Source: Sphingopyxis sp. H050 (lineage in GTDB: Bacteria > Pseudomonadota > Alphaproteobacteria > Sphingomonadales > Sphingomonadaceae). Taken from it: DNA of 64,000 nt. Below, in pieces: positions 1 through 9,240 of the stretch (its first letter is position 1; every line of letters starts with the position of its first letter). The notes below the pieces were generated by a model, which worked only from the letters and a program-made list of their open reading frames with translations, was not told where the DNA came from and did no database searches. The translations under genes and the position numbers were made by a program. The stretch lies in assembly GCF_001468265.1 (NCBI RefSeq), contig NZ_LNRZ01000003.1, forward strand, positions 124,001 to 188,000. Direction: 5' to 3'.

Positions 1-83
1 CGCTGATGGTTCATGCGGATTGCGATCGTCTGCGCCGCCTGCAAAAAGCCTTTGGCGCGGTCGGTGAATTTCTCGAGGTTCAT
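1..83 (-). CDS. clpB: ATP-dependent chaperone ClpB, N-terminal fragment
   Basis: Only the first 27 codons are in the window; the gene runs off the left edge. They read MNLEKFTDRAKGFLQAAQTI and on into IRMNHQR, which is the conserved start of the alphaproteobacterial ClpB N-terminal (Clp_N) domain. ClpB is a hexameric AAA+ disaggregase in the cytoplasm that works with DnaK to rescue aggregated proteins. The ATG (83 to 81) is preceded by a GAAAGG ribosome-binding site, and a heat-shock-type promoter lies just upstream (110-137). Identification rests on the N-terminal signature only, but that signature is very specific. Confidence 0.88.
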   Translation of the reverse strand, partial: MNLEKFTDRAKGFLQAAQTIAIRMNHQ

Positions 84-109
84 GGCGAAAGCCCCTTTCT
101 CGCTGTCAG

Positions 110-137
110 AGATAGTGTTGCCATTTGGCAACACAAG
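110..137 (-). promoter_or_regulatory. Putative sigma-32 (RpoH) promoter of clpB with internal palindrome
   Basis: Read on the minus strand there is CTTG (137-134), an 18-base spacer and CTATCT (115-110). This matches the alphaproteobacterial heat-shock promoter pattern (CTTG, 17-18 bases, CYTATNT). The start codon is 27 bases past the -10 box. The spacer is occupied by a perfect inverted repeat with 9-base arms, GTGTTGCCA and TGGCAACAC (115-134), which could be an operator. The promoter call is inference from position and motif. Confidence 0.55.
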
Positions 138-171
138 GGGCGGGCGGCGGTTGCGGGCGCCGCGGCGTCAG

Positions 172-330
172 AAAAGATTTCACGCGAAGACGCGAAGACG
201 CGAAGAGGACGCGCCAGCGGCGAAGCGGCATCTCTTGTACGCGGCGCAAAGGGCCGTAATCATCAAAGAAAAGAGCCTTGCGCCCGGCACTGCCCGTCTT
301 CGCGCCTTCGCGTCGTCGCGCGCAAAAATT
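172..330. repeat. Palindromic repeat, family A (GCGAAGAC type), copy 1
   Basis: The left arm (172-206) carries TTTCACGCGAAGACGCGAAG. The right arm (296-328) carries the reverse-complement type GTCTTCGCGCCTTCGCGTCG. The arms enclose about 90 bases with no gene. The same arm sequences recur at 35480-35548, 44866-44920 and 49055-49187, so this is a dispersed element. It fills most of the clpB to aminopeptidase gap (84-341). Confidence 0.75.
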
Positions 331-341
331 ACGGCTATCCT

Positions 342-1916
342 CTACTGCCCATCGCGCGCCAGCTGGTCGAGCAGACGCACGCCAAAACCGGTCATGCCCT
401 TGGGAACGAGCGGCGAGGCCTTGCTGGCGTCGTTGACACCGGCGATGTCGAGATGCGCCCAAGGCGTCGCTTCATCGACGAAATAGCCGATGACATGCGC
501 GCCGATGCTCGCGCCCGGCCCCTGGCTCGGCGCGATGTTGCGGATGTCGGCGATGTCCGACTTGATCTTTTCGGCATAATTTTTGTGGAGCGGCATCCGC
601 CACAATTCCTCGCCGCTGGCGGTGCCCGCGGCGAGCAGCGCGGCGGCGAGCTTTTCGTCGCGCGCGAAGAGGCCGGCATATTGGTCGTCGAGCGCGCCGA
701 CGATTGCGCCGGTCAGCGTCGCGATGTTGACGATCGCGCGCGGTTTGTACGCCTGCGCGACATATTCATTGGCATCGGCGAGGACGAGGCGGCCTTCGGC
801 GTCGCTGTTGAGCATCTCGATCGTCTTGCCTGACAGGGTGCGGGTGATGTCGCCGGGGCGCTGGGCATTGCCGTCGGGCATATTCTCGGCGAGCGCGGCG
901 ACGCCGACGACATGCACCGGCGCGCGCGACTTGGCGAGCGAGACGACCGCGCCCATGACCGAGGCGGCGCCCGACATGTCGCCCTTCATGTCCCACATCC
1001 CCGCGCCGGGCTTCAGCGAGATGCCGCCCGAATCGAAGGTGATGCCCTTGCCGACGAACGCGATCGGCGCGTCGGGGGCGCCGGCGCCGCGATAGCGCAC
1101 CAGCATCAGGCGCGAACCGCGCGGGCTGCCCTGACCGACCCCGACGATCGTCCCCATGCCGAGCTTGCGCATCGCCGCCTCGTCGAGCACCTCGATGCTC
1201 ACACCGGGCGTCCCGGCCAGCGCCTCGCGGACGCGGGCGACGAAGCTCTCGGGATAGATGACGTTCGCGGGCTCGTTGGCGAGGTCACGCGACAGGCGGA
1301 CGCCGTCGGCGAGCGGCTTCCAGCGGTTCTTGTACGCGGCCTCGGCGGCGACGGGGTTCGCGCCGACGAGGGTGACGGCGCCCGTCGGCGGGGCCTTCTT
1401 GTCGACGGTTTTGTAGCGGTCGAAGCGATATTGGCCGAGCGCGAAGCCATAGGCGACGTCGGCGGCGCCGGCATCGCCATAGGCGCCCGCGACGGTGACG
1501 GGGTGCGCTTCGCTCTTCAACTCCTGCGCGGCCTTGCCGCCCGCTTCGGCGAGCGCGAGCGGCGCGGGGGTCGTGCCCGCGCCGACGAGCAGGATGCGCG
1601 ACCAGGCGCCGATGCCGCGGAGCGACAGCGTGCTGCCCGCCTTGCCGTCGAAGCTGGCGGCGGCGACTGCGGCGGCGATCGCCCCCCGCTCGCTTGCGCC
1701 GAGCGCGATGCCGCCCAGCGGCGGCAGCGTCGCATCGGTCATCACGACCACCAGCGCACCGTTTGCGGGCGCGCTGGCGGCAAAGCCGATCGCGCGCTCG
1801 GCGCTGTTCGCGGCCGCGCTCGGGACGACGCCCGATCCGGTGACGGTCTGCGCGTGGGCGGCGGGCGCCAGTGTCAGCGACAGGCAGGCGGCGAGAAGCA
1901 AGCTCTTGGTACGCAT
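342..1916 (-). CDS. Leucyl aminopeptidase (peptidase family M17), exported
   Basis: This 524-residue protein removes N-terminal amino acids from peptides using two metal ions. The C-terminal catalytic domain has the family signature NSDAEGRLVLAD beginning at residue 370 and a metal-binding GKGITFDSGG segment upstream of it. The first 22 residues, MRTKSLLLAACLSLTLAPAAHA, form a clear signal peptide ending in AHA, so unlike cytoplasmic PepA this one should act in the periplasm. I chose the ATG at 1916 because the signal peptide begins there and GGGGAA lies just upstream; the reading frame stays open further upstream without coding character. It is divergent from the penicillin-acylase gene, with 160 bases between them. 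Confidence 0.9.
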   Translation of the reverse strand: MRTKSLLLAACLSLTLAPAAHAQTVTGSGVVPSAAANSAERAIGFAASAPANGALVVVMTDATLPPLGGIALGASERGAIAAAVAAASFDGKAGSTLSLRGIGAWSRILLVGAGTTPAPLALAEAGGKAAQELKSEAHPVTVAGAYGDAGAADVAYGFALGQYRFDRYKTVDKKAPPTGAVTLVGANPVAAEAAYKNRWKPLADGVRLSRDLANEPANVIYPESFVARVREALAGTPGVSIEVLDEAAMRKLGMGTIVGVGQGSPRGSRLMLVRYRGAGAPDAPIAFVGKGITFDSGGISLKPGAGMWDMKGDMSGAASVMGAVVSLAKSRAPVHVVGVAALAENMPDGNAQRPGDITRTLSGKTIEMLNSDAEGRLVLADANEYVAQAYKPRAIVNIATLTGAIVGALDDQYAGLFARDEKLAAALLAAGTASGEELWRMPLHKNYAEKIKSDIADIRNIAPSQGPGASIGAHVIGYFVDEATPWAHLDIAGVNDASKASPLVPKGMTGFGVRLLDQLARDGQ

Positions 1917-2076
1917 GATCGAAAATTCCCCGTTTTGCTCTGAATATTGCTTGCATAGCCCGAAGACGGCCGTCCGCAAATCCGGCTCGACGAACGACAG
2001 CCGCTTGCCATCGGACGACATGGCCGCCACACCAGCGCGCGAAGTTTCGATCGTGAATATTCGATAAGGACCAGAG

Positions 2077-4233
2077 ATGCTGCGACGGATTGGACTGGGG
2101 TTTCTGGTGCTGTTGCTACTGACCGCGGTGTCGCTCGCCGTCTGGGAGCCGCTGACCGCAAAGGCGCCCAAGGCGCCGCTGTACAAGCCGACCGACGTCC
2201 GGATCGCGCGCGACAAGTTCGGCGTGCCGCACATCTTCGGCAAGACCGATGCCGATGTCGCCTATGGTGTGGCGTACGCGCACGCCGAAGATGATTTTTC
2301 GACGCTGCAGGAGGTGCTGGCGATGACGCGCGGCCGCGCCGGGGCGATGCTCGGCGAGGATGGCGCGAAGGTCGATTATGCCGCCGAGCTGCTCGACGTG
2401 CGCAAGACCACGGCGCGCGACTGGCCGCGGCTGCCGAAGGACGTGCAGATCCTGTTCACCGCCTATGCGGCGGGGCTCAACCATTATGCCGACAAGCATC
2501 CGGACGAGGTGCGATTGTCGGGCCTGTTCCCGGTGACCGGCGAGGATGTCGTCGCGGGTTTCGTGCTGCGCTCGCCCTTCTTCTTCGGGCTCGATTCGGT
2601 GCTCGGCGGGCTGACCGAGGGCAAGCCGCTCGGCCGCGAGGGCGGGCCGTCGCTCGACGCCAAGGGCAAGCTGGTCCCGCGCGCGCTGACGCCTGTGGGC
2701 CGCGATCCCGAAGCCAATGGCTCGAACGGCATGGCGGTCGCCCCCGCGCGCTCGACCGACGGCGCGACGCGGCTCGTCTCCAACTCGCACCAGCCGTGGA
2801 CCGGCGGGGTCGCCTGGTACGAGCTGGTCGTGCATTCGGGCGAGGGCTGGGATTTCGCGGGCGCGAACTTCCCCGGCTCGCCTTACCCCTTCCTCGGCCA
2901 CAATAAATATCTCGGCTGGACCAACACGGTGAACCGGCCCGACCTGATCGACGTGTACAAGCTGGTGCTCGACGACAGCGGCGACAAATACCGCTTCGAC
3001 GGCAAATGGCTGCCGCTCGAGCAGAGGCGCATCTGGCTGCGGGTCAAATATGGGCCGTTCGTGCTTCCCGTGCCGCAGACCATCTATCGCTCGGTGCACG
3101 GACCGGTGATCAGGAACGACAAGGGCGCGTTCGCGATCCGGTATGCCGGGATGGACCAGTCGGCGATGGTCACCCAATATTACCGGCTGAACAAGGCGCA
3201 GAATTTCGCCGAGTGGCGCGCGGCGATGGCGGGGCAGGGCGTGCCCGCGACCAACTTCATCTATGCCGATGCGAGGGGCAATATCGGGCTTTTCTACAAC
3301 GCGATGTTCCCCGACCGGCCCGCCGGTTACAATTGGCGCGGCATCCTGCCGGGCGACACCTCGGCGGACCTGTGGACCAAGACGCTGCCCTTCGACCGCG
3401 TCCCGGCGCTGGTCAATCCGCGCTCGGGCTATGTGATGAACGCGAACAACACGCCGTGGGTCGCGGCGGGGCCGGGTGACGAGCTCGATGCCGCGGCTTT
3501 CTCGCCTTTGCTTGGGGTCGAGGACGATATGACCAACCGCGCGGTGCGGCTGATCGAGCTGTTCGAGGCGTCGGGGCAGATCGACGAAGCGCGGCTGAAG
3601 ACGATCAAGTACGACACCGCCTATGCAAAGACCGGCTATGCCAGGGCGTGGATGGACAAGCTTCTCGCGCTCGACACCAAGGGCGATCCGGCGCTCGCCG
3701 ACGCGCAGGCGCTGCTCCGCGCATGGGACTGGACTCTCGACGGCAAGGGCAAGGGCGACGCGCTGGCGCTGATGGTGCTGCGCCCCGCGAACGGCAGCCA
3801 TTATCAGCGCAAGGCCGAACCCGACGCGCGGCAGGTGCTGACCGATACGGTGAACCATCTGCAAGAGCATTTCGCCGGGCTCGACCCGAAGCTCGGCGAG
3901 GTGCTGCGCCTCCGCCACGGCGAGGGCGCGTCGCGGGTCGACCTGCCGCTCGACGGCGGCAACGACACGGTGCGCGCATCGACGCTGTGGGACGTCGAGC
4001 CCGACGGGCGGCTTAAGGTGCGCCATGGCGACAGCTTCATCATGTTCGTGACCTGGGACGCGGCGGGCAAGGTGCGGTCGGAATCGATCCAGCCGTTCGG
4101 CGCGGCGACGACGCGGCCGGGCAGTCCGCATTACAATGATCAGGCGAAGCTGTTCGTGGCGCACAAGCTGAAGCCCGTGCTGTTCGATCCGGCGGCGCTC
4201 CGGGCCAGCGGCGCGCGTTTCTATCGGCCTTGA
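2077..4233 (+). CDS. Penicillin acylase family protein (Ntn hydrolase)
   Basis: The protein has 718 residues, opens with a hydrophobic signal or anchor segment (residues 5-22), and belongs to the penicillin amidase/acyl-homoserine lactone acylase family. These are made as one chain and cut autocatalytically; the new N-terminal serine of the beta chain is the nucleophile. That serine is very probably Ser216 in the motif NGSNGMAV. Downstream segments such as NSHQPW and NANNTPW are also typical. Substrate cannot be told from sequence: beta-lactam side chains, acyl-homoserine lactones and other amides are all used in the family. AAGGA precedes the ATG by seven bases. Confidence 0.9.
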   Translation: MLRRIGLGFLVLLLLTAVSLAVWEPLTAKAPKAPLYKPTDVRIARDKFGVPHIFGKTDADVAYGVAYAHAEDDFSTLQEVLAMTRGRAGAMLGEDGAKVDYAAELLDVRKTTARDWPRLPKDVQILFTAYAAGLNHYADKHPDEVRLSGLFPVTGEDVVAGFVLRSPFFFGLDSVLGGLTEGKPLGREGGPSLDAKGKLVPRALTPVGRDPEANGSNGMAVAPARSTDGATRLVSNSHQPWTGGVAWYELVVHSGEGWDFAGANFPGSPYPFLGHNKYLGWTNTVNRPDLIDVYKLVLDDSGDKYRFDGKWLPLEQRRIWLRVKYGPFVLPVPQTIYRSVHGPVIRNDKGAFAIRYAGMDQSAMVTQYYRLNKAQNFAEWRAAMAGQGVPATNFIYADARGNIGLFYNAMFPDRPAGYNWRGILPGDTSADLWTKTLPFDRVPALVNPRSGYVMNANNTPWVAAGPGDELDAAAFSPLLGVEDDMTNRAVRLIELFEASGQIDEARLKTIKYDTAYAKTGYARAWMDKLLALDTKGDPALADAQALLRAWDWTLDGKGKGDALALMVLRPANGSHYQRKAEPDARQVLTDTVNHLQEHFAGLDPKLGEVLRLRHGEGASRVDLPLDGGNDTVRASTLWDVEPDGRLKVRHGDSFIMFVTWDAAGKVRSESIQPFGAATTRPGSPHYNDQAKLFVAHKLKPVLFDPAALRASGARFYRP

Positions 4234-4325
4234 AAGCCTGCGAAGCGCGCCCTAAACCGTTGATAGAGTGCCGCCCGGCACAGGTCGCGCGTGGGTCCAT
4301 GTGCCCGCTATCCAAGAGGAACTTC

Positions 4326-7205
4326 ATGCCCGCTTTCCGTCATCTCGCTCTCGCTCTCGCAGCGTCGACCTCGCTCGTCGCCGTCGGTCCCGCGCTCGCC
4401 AAGGCGAAGGAGGCGAAACCCGCCCCCGTCGCCGAGCTCGTGAAGGCGGTCGACATTCCGTACCAGAGCTTCACGCTCGACAACGGCCTGCGCGTCATTG
4501 TCCACGAAGATCGCAAGGCGCCCGTCGTCGCGGTGTCGGTCTGGTATCGTGTCGGGTCGAAGCACGAGCCCGCGGGCAAGACGGGCTTCGCGCACCTGTT
4601 CGAGCATCTGATGTTCAACGGCTCGGAAAACGCCCCGGGCGATTTCTTCGAGCCGCTGCAACAGGTCGGCGCGACCGACAGCAACGGCACGACCAGTTTC
4701 GACCGCACCAATTATTTCGAGACGGTGCCGACGGGGGCGCTCGACCGGGCGCTGTTCCTCGAAAGCGACCGCATGGGGCATCTGCTCGGCGCGGTGACGC
4801 AGGAGAAGCTCGATAACCAGCGCGGCGTCGTCCAGAACGAAAAGCGCCAGGGCGACAACAATCCCTATGGCCTGCTGCGCTACGAGATTTTCGAGAATCT
4901 CTTTCCCAAGGGGCATCCCTATCACCACAGCACCATCGGCTCGATGGCCGACCTCAATTCGGCGAGCCTCGCCGATGTGAAGAAGTGGTTCACCGACAAT
5001 TACGGCCCCAACAACGCCGTCCTCGTCCTCGCGGGCGACGTCGATCTCGCGACCGCGAAGGCCAAGGTGCAGACATGGTTCGGCGACATCCCGCGCGGAC
5101 CCGAGATCAAGGCGCCCCCCACGTCGGTGCCGACCTTGCCCGCGCCGCTGGCGAAAGAGGTCAAGGACCTGATCCCGACGACGCGCATCTATCGCATGTG
5201 GACGATTCCCGGCCTCAACGACGCCGAGGCGGTGCCGCTGCAGATGGCGGCGGCGGTGCTCGGCGGGCTGTCCTCGTCGCGCCTCGACAATGCGATGGTC
5301 CGCAAGGATCCGGTCGCGGTCAGCGTCGGCGCGGGTGCGCAGACGTTCGAGGATGCGGGGATCTTCATCGTCCAGGCCGATGTGAAGCCCGGCGTCGATC
5401 CCGCGGTCGTCGGCAAGAAGCTGGATGAGGAAATCGCAAAGTTCCTCGAAACCGGCCCGACCGCCGACGAGTTGCAGCGCGCGGCGGCGAGCTATCTCGC
5501 CGGCACGATCGGCGGTCTCGAATCGGTCGGCGGCTTCGGCGGCAAGGCGGTGACGCTGGCCGAGGGCGCGCTCTATTCGCAGGATCCCTCCTATTACAAG
5601 GTCGAGCTCGACCGGCTTGCCAAGGCGACCCCCGAACAGACGGCGGCCGCCGTGAAGAAGTGGATTTCGCGCCCTGCCTTCTCGCTCACCTACACCCCCG
5701 GCGAACGCACCGAAGGCGGCGAAAATCGCGGCGGCGCGGTGACCGAGGCCAAGATCGCCGACGCCGTCGCGCCCGACCGCTACTGGAACCCGGCGCTCGG
5801 CGACATCGGCCCGGACACGGGTGTCGGCACGTCGATCGCCGACCGCTCGCAGCTGCCCGCGGTCGCCGACCTGACCGCGCTCGACTTCCCGGCGATCGAG
5901 CGGGCGAAGCTCAAGAACGGGATCGAGGTCGTCTTCGCGCGCCGCACGACGGTGCCGACGGTCAATGTCGCGGTCAGCTTCGACGCCGGCTATGCCGCCG
6001 ATCCGCGGAGTGCGCTGGGCACCCAGTCGCTGATGCTGAGCCTGATGGACGAGGGCACGACGAGCCGCGATTCGATCGCTTTCGCCGAAGCGAAGGAGCG
6101 CCTCGGCGCGCAGATCGACGGATCGGCTACGGCGGACGAGACGGTGTTCAGCCTGTTCGCGCTGAAGCCCAATCTCAGCGCCTCGCTCGGCCTGCTCGCC
6201 GATTATATCCGCAATCCGGCGTTCGACGCGAGCGAGCTCGACCGCGTGCGCGCGCAGCAGCTCAACCGCCTGAAGGCCGAACTCAACAACCCCAACGCGA
6301 TCGCGAGCCGGGTGCTGATGCCGGTGCTGTACGGCGCCGACCATCCCTATGGCATTCCGCCCTCGGGGCTCGGCACGACGAGCGCGGTGACCGCGGCGAC
6401 GCGCGACCAGCTCGCGGCGTTCCACGCGGCGTGGATCCGTCCCGACAATGCGCGCATCTTCGTCGTCGGCGACACGACGTTGAAAGAGGTGACGAAGCAG
6501 CTCGACGCCGCTTTCGGCAACTGGAAGGCGCCGGCGGCGGCAAAGGGCGCCAAGCATTTCGAAACGCCGATCCCGGCGCCGACGCCGCGCATCCTGCTCT
6601 TCGACCGGCCGAAATCGCCGCAGTCGGTGATCCTTGCGGGCAAGGTGCTCGACGCGAAGGGCACCGAGGAGCTGGAGGTGCTGCGTTCGGCGAACGACAT
6701 CTTCGGCGGCAATTTCCTGTCGCGCTTCAACACCAATCTGCGCGAGACCAAGGGCTGGTCCTATGGCGTGCGCTCGCGCATCTCGGCCGACCGCGACCGG
6801 CTGACCTGGGTCGCCGTCGCGCCGGTGCAGGCCGATCGCACCGGCGATTCGATCAAGGAGCTGCAGGCCGACCTCAAGGCCTATCTCGGCGACAAGGGGA
6901 CGACGACGGAGGAGCTCGAGCGCACCGTCAACGGCAATGTCCGCGAGCTGCCCGGCAGCTTCGAAACCTCCGCCGACGTGCTCGGCGGCCTGCGCCAGAT
7001 CGTGAAGTTCGATCGGCCCGACGACTATTACGAAAAGCTGCCCGCGACCTATGAGGCGATGACGACGCAGGAGATCGACGCCGCCGCGCGCAAGGCGCTC
7101 AGCACCGGCGACCTCGTCTATGTCGTCGTCGGCGATGCGTCGGTCGTGAAACCGCAGCTTGACGGACTGGGCCTGCCGGTGGAAATAGCGAAACCCGCTA
7201 ATTAA
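4326..7205 (+). CDS. M16 family zinc metallopeptidase, two-domain, exported
   Basis: The 959-residue protein carries a signal peptide (ending near residue 25, GPALA) and two insulinase-type halves. The N-terminal half has the inverted zinc motif HLFEH (His90, Glu93, His94). The second half (from about residue 540) lacks it, as in other processing-peptidase-like proteins where the C-terminal half closes the chamber. The gene probably degrades peptides in the periplasm. An in-frame ATG exists at 4230, overlapping the upstream gene, but the signal peptide and the AAGAGGAAC ribosome-binding site support 4326. It lies 92 bases after the acylase gene and may be cotranscribed with it. Confidence 0.92.
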   Translation: MPAFRHLALALAASTSLVAVGPALAKAKEAKPAPVAELVKAVDIPYQSFTLDNGLRVIVHEDRKAPVVAVSVWYRVGSKHEPAGKTGFAHLFEHLMFNGSENAPGDFFEPLQQVGATDSNGTTSFDRTNYFETVPTGALDRALFLESDRMGHLLGAVTQEKLDNQRGVVQNEKRQGDNNPYGLLRYEIFENLFPKGHPYHHSTIGSMADLNSASLADVKKWFTDNYGPNNAVLVLAGDVDLATAKAKVQTWFGDIPRGPEIKAPPTSVPTLPAPLAKEVKDLIPTTRIYRMWTIPGLNDAEAVPLQMAAAVLGGLSSSRLDNAMVRKDPVAVSVGAGAQTFEDAGIFIVQADVKPGVDPAVVGKKLDEEIAKFLETGPTADELQRAAASYLAGTIGGLESVGGFGGKAVTLAEGALYSQDPSYYKVELDRLAKATPEQTAAAVKKWISRPAFSLTYTPGERTEGGENRGGAVTEAKIADAVAPDRYWNPALGDIGPDTGVGTSIADRSQLPAVADLTALDFPAIERAKLKNGIEVVFARRTTVPTVNVAVSFDAGYAADPRSALGTQSLMLSLMDEGTTSRDSIAFAEAKERLGAQIDGSATADETVFSLFALKPNLSASLGLLADYIRNPAFDASELDRVRAQQLNRLKAELNNPNAIASRVLMPVLYGADHPYGIPPSGLGTTSAVTAATRDQLAAFHAAWIRPDNARIFVVGDTTLKEVTKQLDAAFGNWKAPAAAKGAKHFETPIPAPTPRILLFDRPKSPQSVILAGKVLDAKGTEELEVLRSANDIFGGNFLSRFNTNLRETKGWSYGVRSRISADRDRLTWVAVAPVQADRTGDSIKELQADLKAYLGDKGTTTEELERTVNGNVRELPGSFETSADVLGGLRQIVKFDRPDDYYEKLPATYEAMTTQEIDAAARKALSTGDLVYVVVGDASVVKPQLDGLGLPVEIAKPAN

Positions 7206-7230
7206 CATCAGTTTCAGTAGGAGAGAGTCT

Positions 7231-7533
7231 ATGTCCGGTGTCGATGGCAGCTACGACTGCGTCACCAAATCGCCGATGGGCGACCAGAAGTCGGTTTTCA
7301 CCGTGCACAGCAACGGCGACAGCTTCACCGGCCAGAACGCCGGTGCGATGGGCTCGCTCGATGTCGAAAATGGCAAGGTCGACGGCAACAAGCTGACCTG
7401 GACCATGAACATGAAGGTGCCGATGCCGATGACGCTCGAAGCCGAAGCGACGATCGACGGCGACACGCTGACCGGCACGATCAAGGCCGGCGCCTTCGGC
7501 TCGATGGCGATGACCGGCACGCGCCAGGCCTGA
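7231..7533 (+). CDS. Small conserved beta-rich hypothetical protein
   Basis: This is a 100-residue protein with no signal peptide and no cysteine pair. It is rich in Gly, Thr, Met and alternating beta-strand patterns, including a repeated MKVPMPMTLEAE / GSMAMTG character. The pattern (short strands, GDTLTGTIKAG) resembles a small lipocalin-like or bacterial DUF-type beta barrel, but I do not recognise a named family. AGGAGAGAG precedes the ATG. It follows the M16 gene by 25 bases and is closed by a strong terminator at 7556, so it is probably the last gene of that transcript. Confidence 0.75.
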   Translation: MSGVDGSYDCVTKSPMGDQKSVFTVHSNGDSFTGQNAGAMGSLDVENGKVDGNKLTWTMNMKVPMPMTLEAEATIDGDTLTGTIKAGAFGSMAMTGTRQA

Positions 7534-7555
7534 TCGCCGGCACGACGAATGAGCG

Positions 7556-7587
7556 AAGGGCCGTCCTGCGGGGCGGCCCTTTTCTTT
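7556..7587 (+). terminator. Rho-independent terminator after the M16 operon
   Basis: AAGGGCCG-TCC, a short loop and GGGCGGCCCTT form a GC-rich hairpin followed directly by TTTTCTTT. It lies 22 bases after the stop of the 100-residue gene. Confidence 0.8.
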
Positions 7588-7648
7588 GGCGCATTCCATC
7601 CTGCGTAAGCCCAGGCGCGATGTCGGCTCAGGGGTGGGAACAAGACGA

Positions 7649-7786
7649 TCCTCCCCACTTGTGCGGAGGTGGCAGCGCGAAGCGCTGACGGAGGGGGGTG
7701 GCGTCCTCAAGCGGCGCTTCAGGCCGAGAGCCCCCTCCACCACCCGCTTCGCGGGCGGTCCCCCTCCCCGCAAGCGGGGAGGACCT
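7649..7786. repeat. Palindromic repeat with CCTCCCC ... GGGGAGG ends
   Basis: The element begins CCTCCCCACTTGTGCGGAGG and ends CCCTCCCCGCAAGCGGGGAGG. It contains GGCAGCGCGAAGCGCTGACG and ACCCGCTTCGCGGGCGGT hairpins. It is of a type common in alphaproteobacterial intergenic DNA. It occupies the 385-base gap between the 100-residue gene and the MFS gene; apart from it and the terminator I see nothing in that gap. Confidence 0.7.
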
Positions 7787-7918
7787 TTATGTCCCCTTCC
7801 GCCCGAGAACCGCCATTCGGGCCCTGGGTTCGCAACCGGGATAATCGCCCTTCCTTTGCGCTGCATAGCTTTGCGGGGGGTGGCCAAAGCCTGGTCGGGG
7901 GAGCATAGCGCCGCTGCA

Positions 7919-9175
7919 ATGCACAATTTACCCGCCTCCCGGCCTCCCGACACGACGCGCCGCCTGCCCGGCCCGCGCGAAATGGTCGCGATGATGGCCA
8001 TGCTGATGGCGCTCAACGCGCTCGCCATCGACGCCATGCTGCCGGCGCTGCCCGCGATCGGCAAGGGGCTGGGCGTGACGGTGGCGAACGACCGGCAATA
8101 TGTCATTTCGATCTATATCTTCGGCACCGCGCTCGGCGCGCTGGTCTATGGCCCGCTCGCCGACCGGTTCGGGCGCAAGGGCGTCTTCGTCCCCGCGCTG
8201 CTCGCCTATACGATCTTCGCGATCGGCTGCGGGCTCGCGACGAGCTTTCCGATGCTGCTCGCGCTGCGCTTCGGCCACGGCCTCGTCAGCGCCGCGCTCG
8301 GCGTGGTCGTCGTCGCGGTCATCCGCGACCTGTTTTCGGGCGACGCGATGGCGAAGCGGCTGTCCTTGATCTTCCTCGTCTTCATGATCGTTCCGATCAT
8401 CGCGCCGTCGATCGGCGCCGGGGTTGCGGCGCTTGCGGGGTGGCGCGCCATCTTCATCGTGCTCGCCGTAATGGCCGTGGTGATGCTGATCTGGCTCCGC
8501 CGCCTGCCCGAAACGCTCGATCCGGCCGATGTTCGCCGGCTCGACTGGCGGACGATGGTCGCGGGATGGAGCGCGGTGATGCGCCACCGCCGCGCCGCGG
8601 GCTACATGTTCGCCGCGGGCGTCATGCAGGCCGCGCTGTTCGGTTATCTCAACAGCAGCGAGCAGATCATCGCCGAGGTGTTCGGCGCACAGGCGCTGTT
8701 CCCGCTCGTCTTCGCCTGCGTCGCGGTGGGCATCGCGATCGCCAATTTCTCCAACGCTGCGATCGTCGAGCGCTTCGGCGCGCGGCGCGTGTCGCAGACC
8801 GCGGTCTTTGCCTTCATGGCGACCTCGATCGCCCAGATCGTCGCGGCCTTGAGCGGCGGCGAGACGCTGGCGATCTTCACCGGGCTGATGATGATCAATG
8901 TCGGCCTGATCGACTTCATCGGCAGCAATTTCGGGTCGATCGCGATGGAGGATTTCGGCCATATGGCCGGCATCGCCTCGTCCTATCAGAGCTTCGCCAA
9001 GACCCTGCTTGCGGCTTTGGTGGGGGCCTTCATCGGCCAGCAATATGACGGTTCGACGCTGCCGCTTGCCTATGCCTTTCTCGGCTGCGCGGCCACCGGG
9101 CTGGTGCTGGTGCTATGGGCCGAACGCGGCCGGCTGTTCACGCGGCCGGGTACGGCCCCCAAAAGCCCCTTCTGA
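7919..9175 (+). CDS. Bcr/CflA-type multidrug efflux MFS transporter
   Basis: The 418-residue protein has twelve predicted membrane segments and belongs to the DHA1 drug:H+ antiporters of the inner membrane. The first helix contains ALAIDAMLPALPAIG, which matches the Bcr/CflA helix-1 pattern (D-x-x-LPAxP). The loop between helices 2 and 3 has the MFS motif GPLADRFGRKG. The start is chosen at 7919 (MHNLPASRPP); MVAMMAM at 7982 is an alternative. Upstream in-frame sequence lies in the palindromic repeat and is not credible coding. Substrate is unknown. Confidence 0.88.
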   Translation: MHNLPASRPPDTTRRLPGPREMVAMMAMLMALNALAIDAMLPALPAIGKGLGVTVANDRQYVISIYIFGTALGALVYGPLADRFGRKGVFVPALLAYTIFAIGCGLATSFPMLLALRFGHGLVSAALGVVVVAVIRDLFSGDAMAKRLSLIFLVFMIVPIIAPSIGAGVAALAGWRAIFIVLAVMAVVMLIWLRRLPETLDPADVRRLDWRTMVAGWSAVMRHRRAAGYMFAAGVMQAALFGYLNSSEQIIAEVFGAQALFPLVFACVAVGIAIANFSNAAIVERFGARRVSQTAVFAFMATSIAQIVAALSGGETLAIFTGLMMINVGLIDFIGSNFGSIAMEDFGHMAGIASSYQSFAKTLLAALVGAFIGQQYDGSTLPLAYAFLGCAATGLVLVLWAERGRLFTRPGTAPKSPF

Positions 9176-9186
9176 AGCCCAAAAGA

Positions 9187-9222
9187 AAGGGGCCGCCGCA
9201 GCCTTTGCTGCGACGGCCCCCT
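9187..9222. terminator. Bidirectional terminator between the MFS and permease genes
   Basis: GGGGCCG-CCGCAG, a 6-base loop and CTGCG-A-CGGCCCC form a strong stem between two convergent genes. On the minus strand it is followed by CCTTTCTTTT, so it serves the permease gene best and probably both. Confidence 0.75.
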
Positions 9223-9240
9223 GCGTTTGTGCGGACCCGC

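Noticed and set aside
4308-7208. A 966-codon minus-strand open frame opposite the M16 protease
   Set aside because: Shadow frame: no ribosome-binding site, no family, and the M16 gene has clear motifs and a signal peptide.
7649-7786. Possible CRISPR or rRNA-like repeat
   Set aside because: Only one copy of each arm is present; there are no regularly spaced direct repeats, so it is a single palindromic element.
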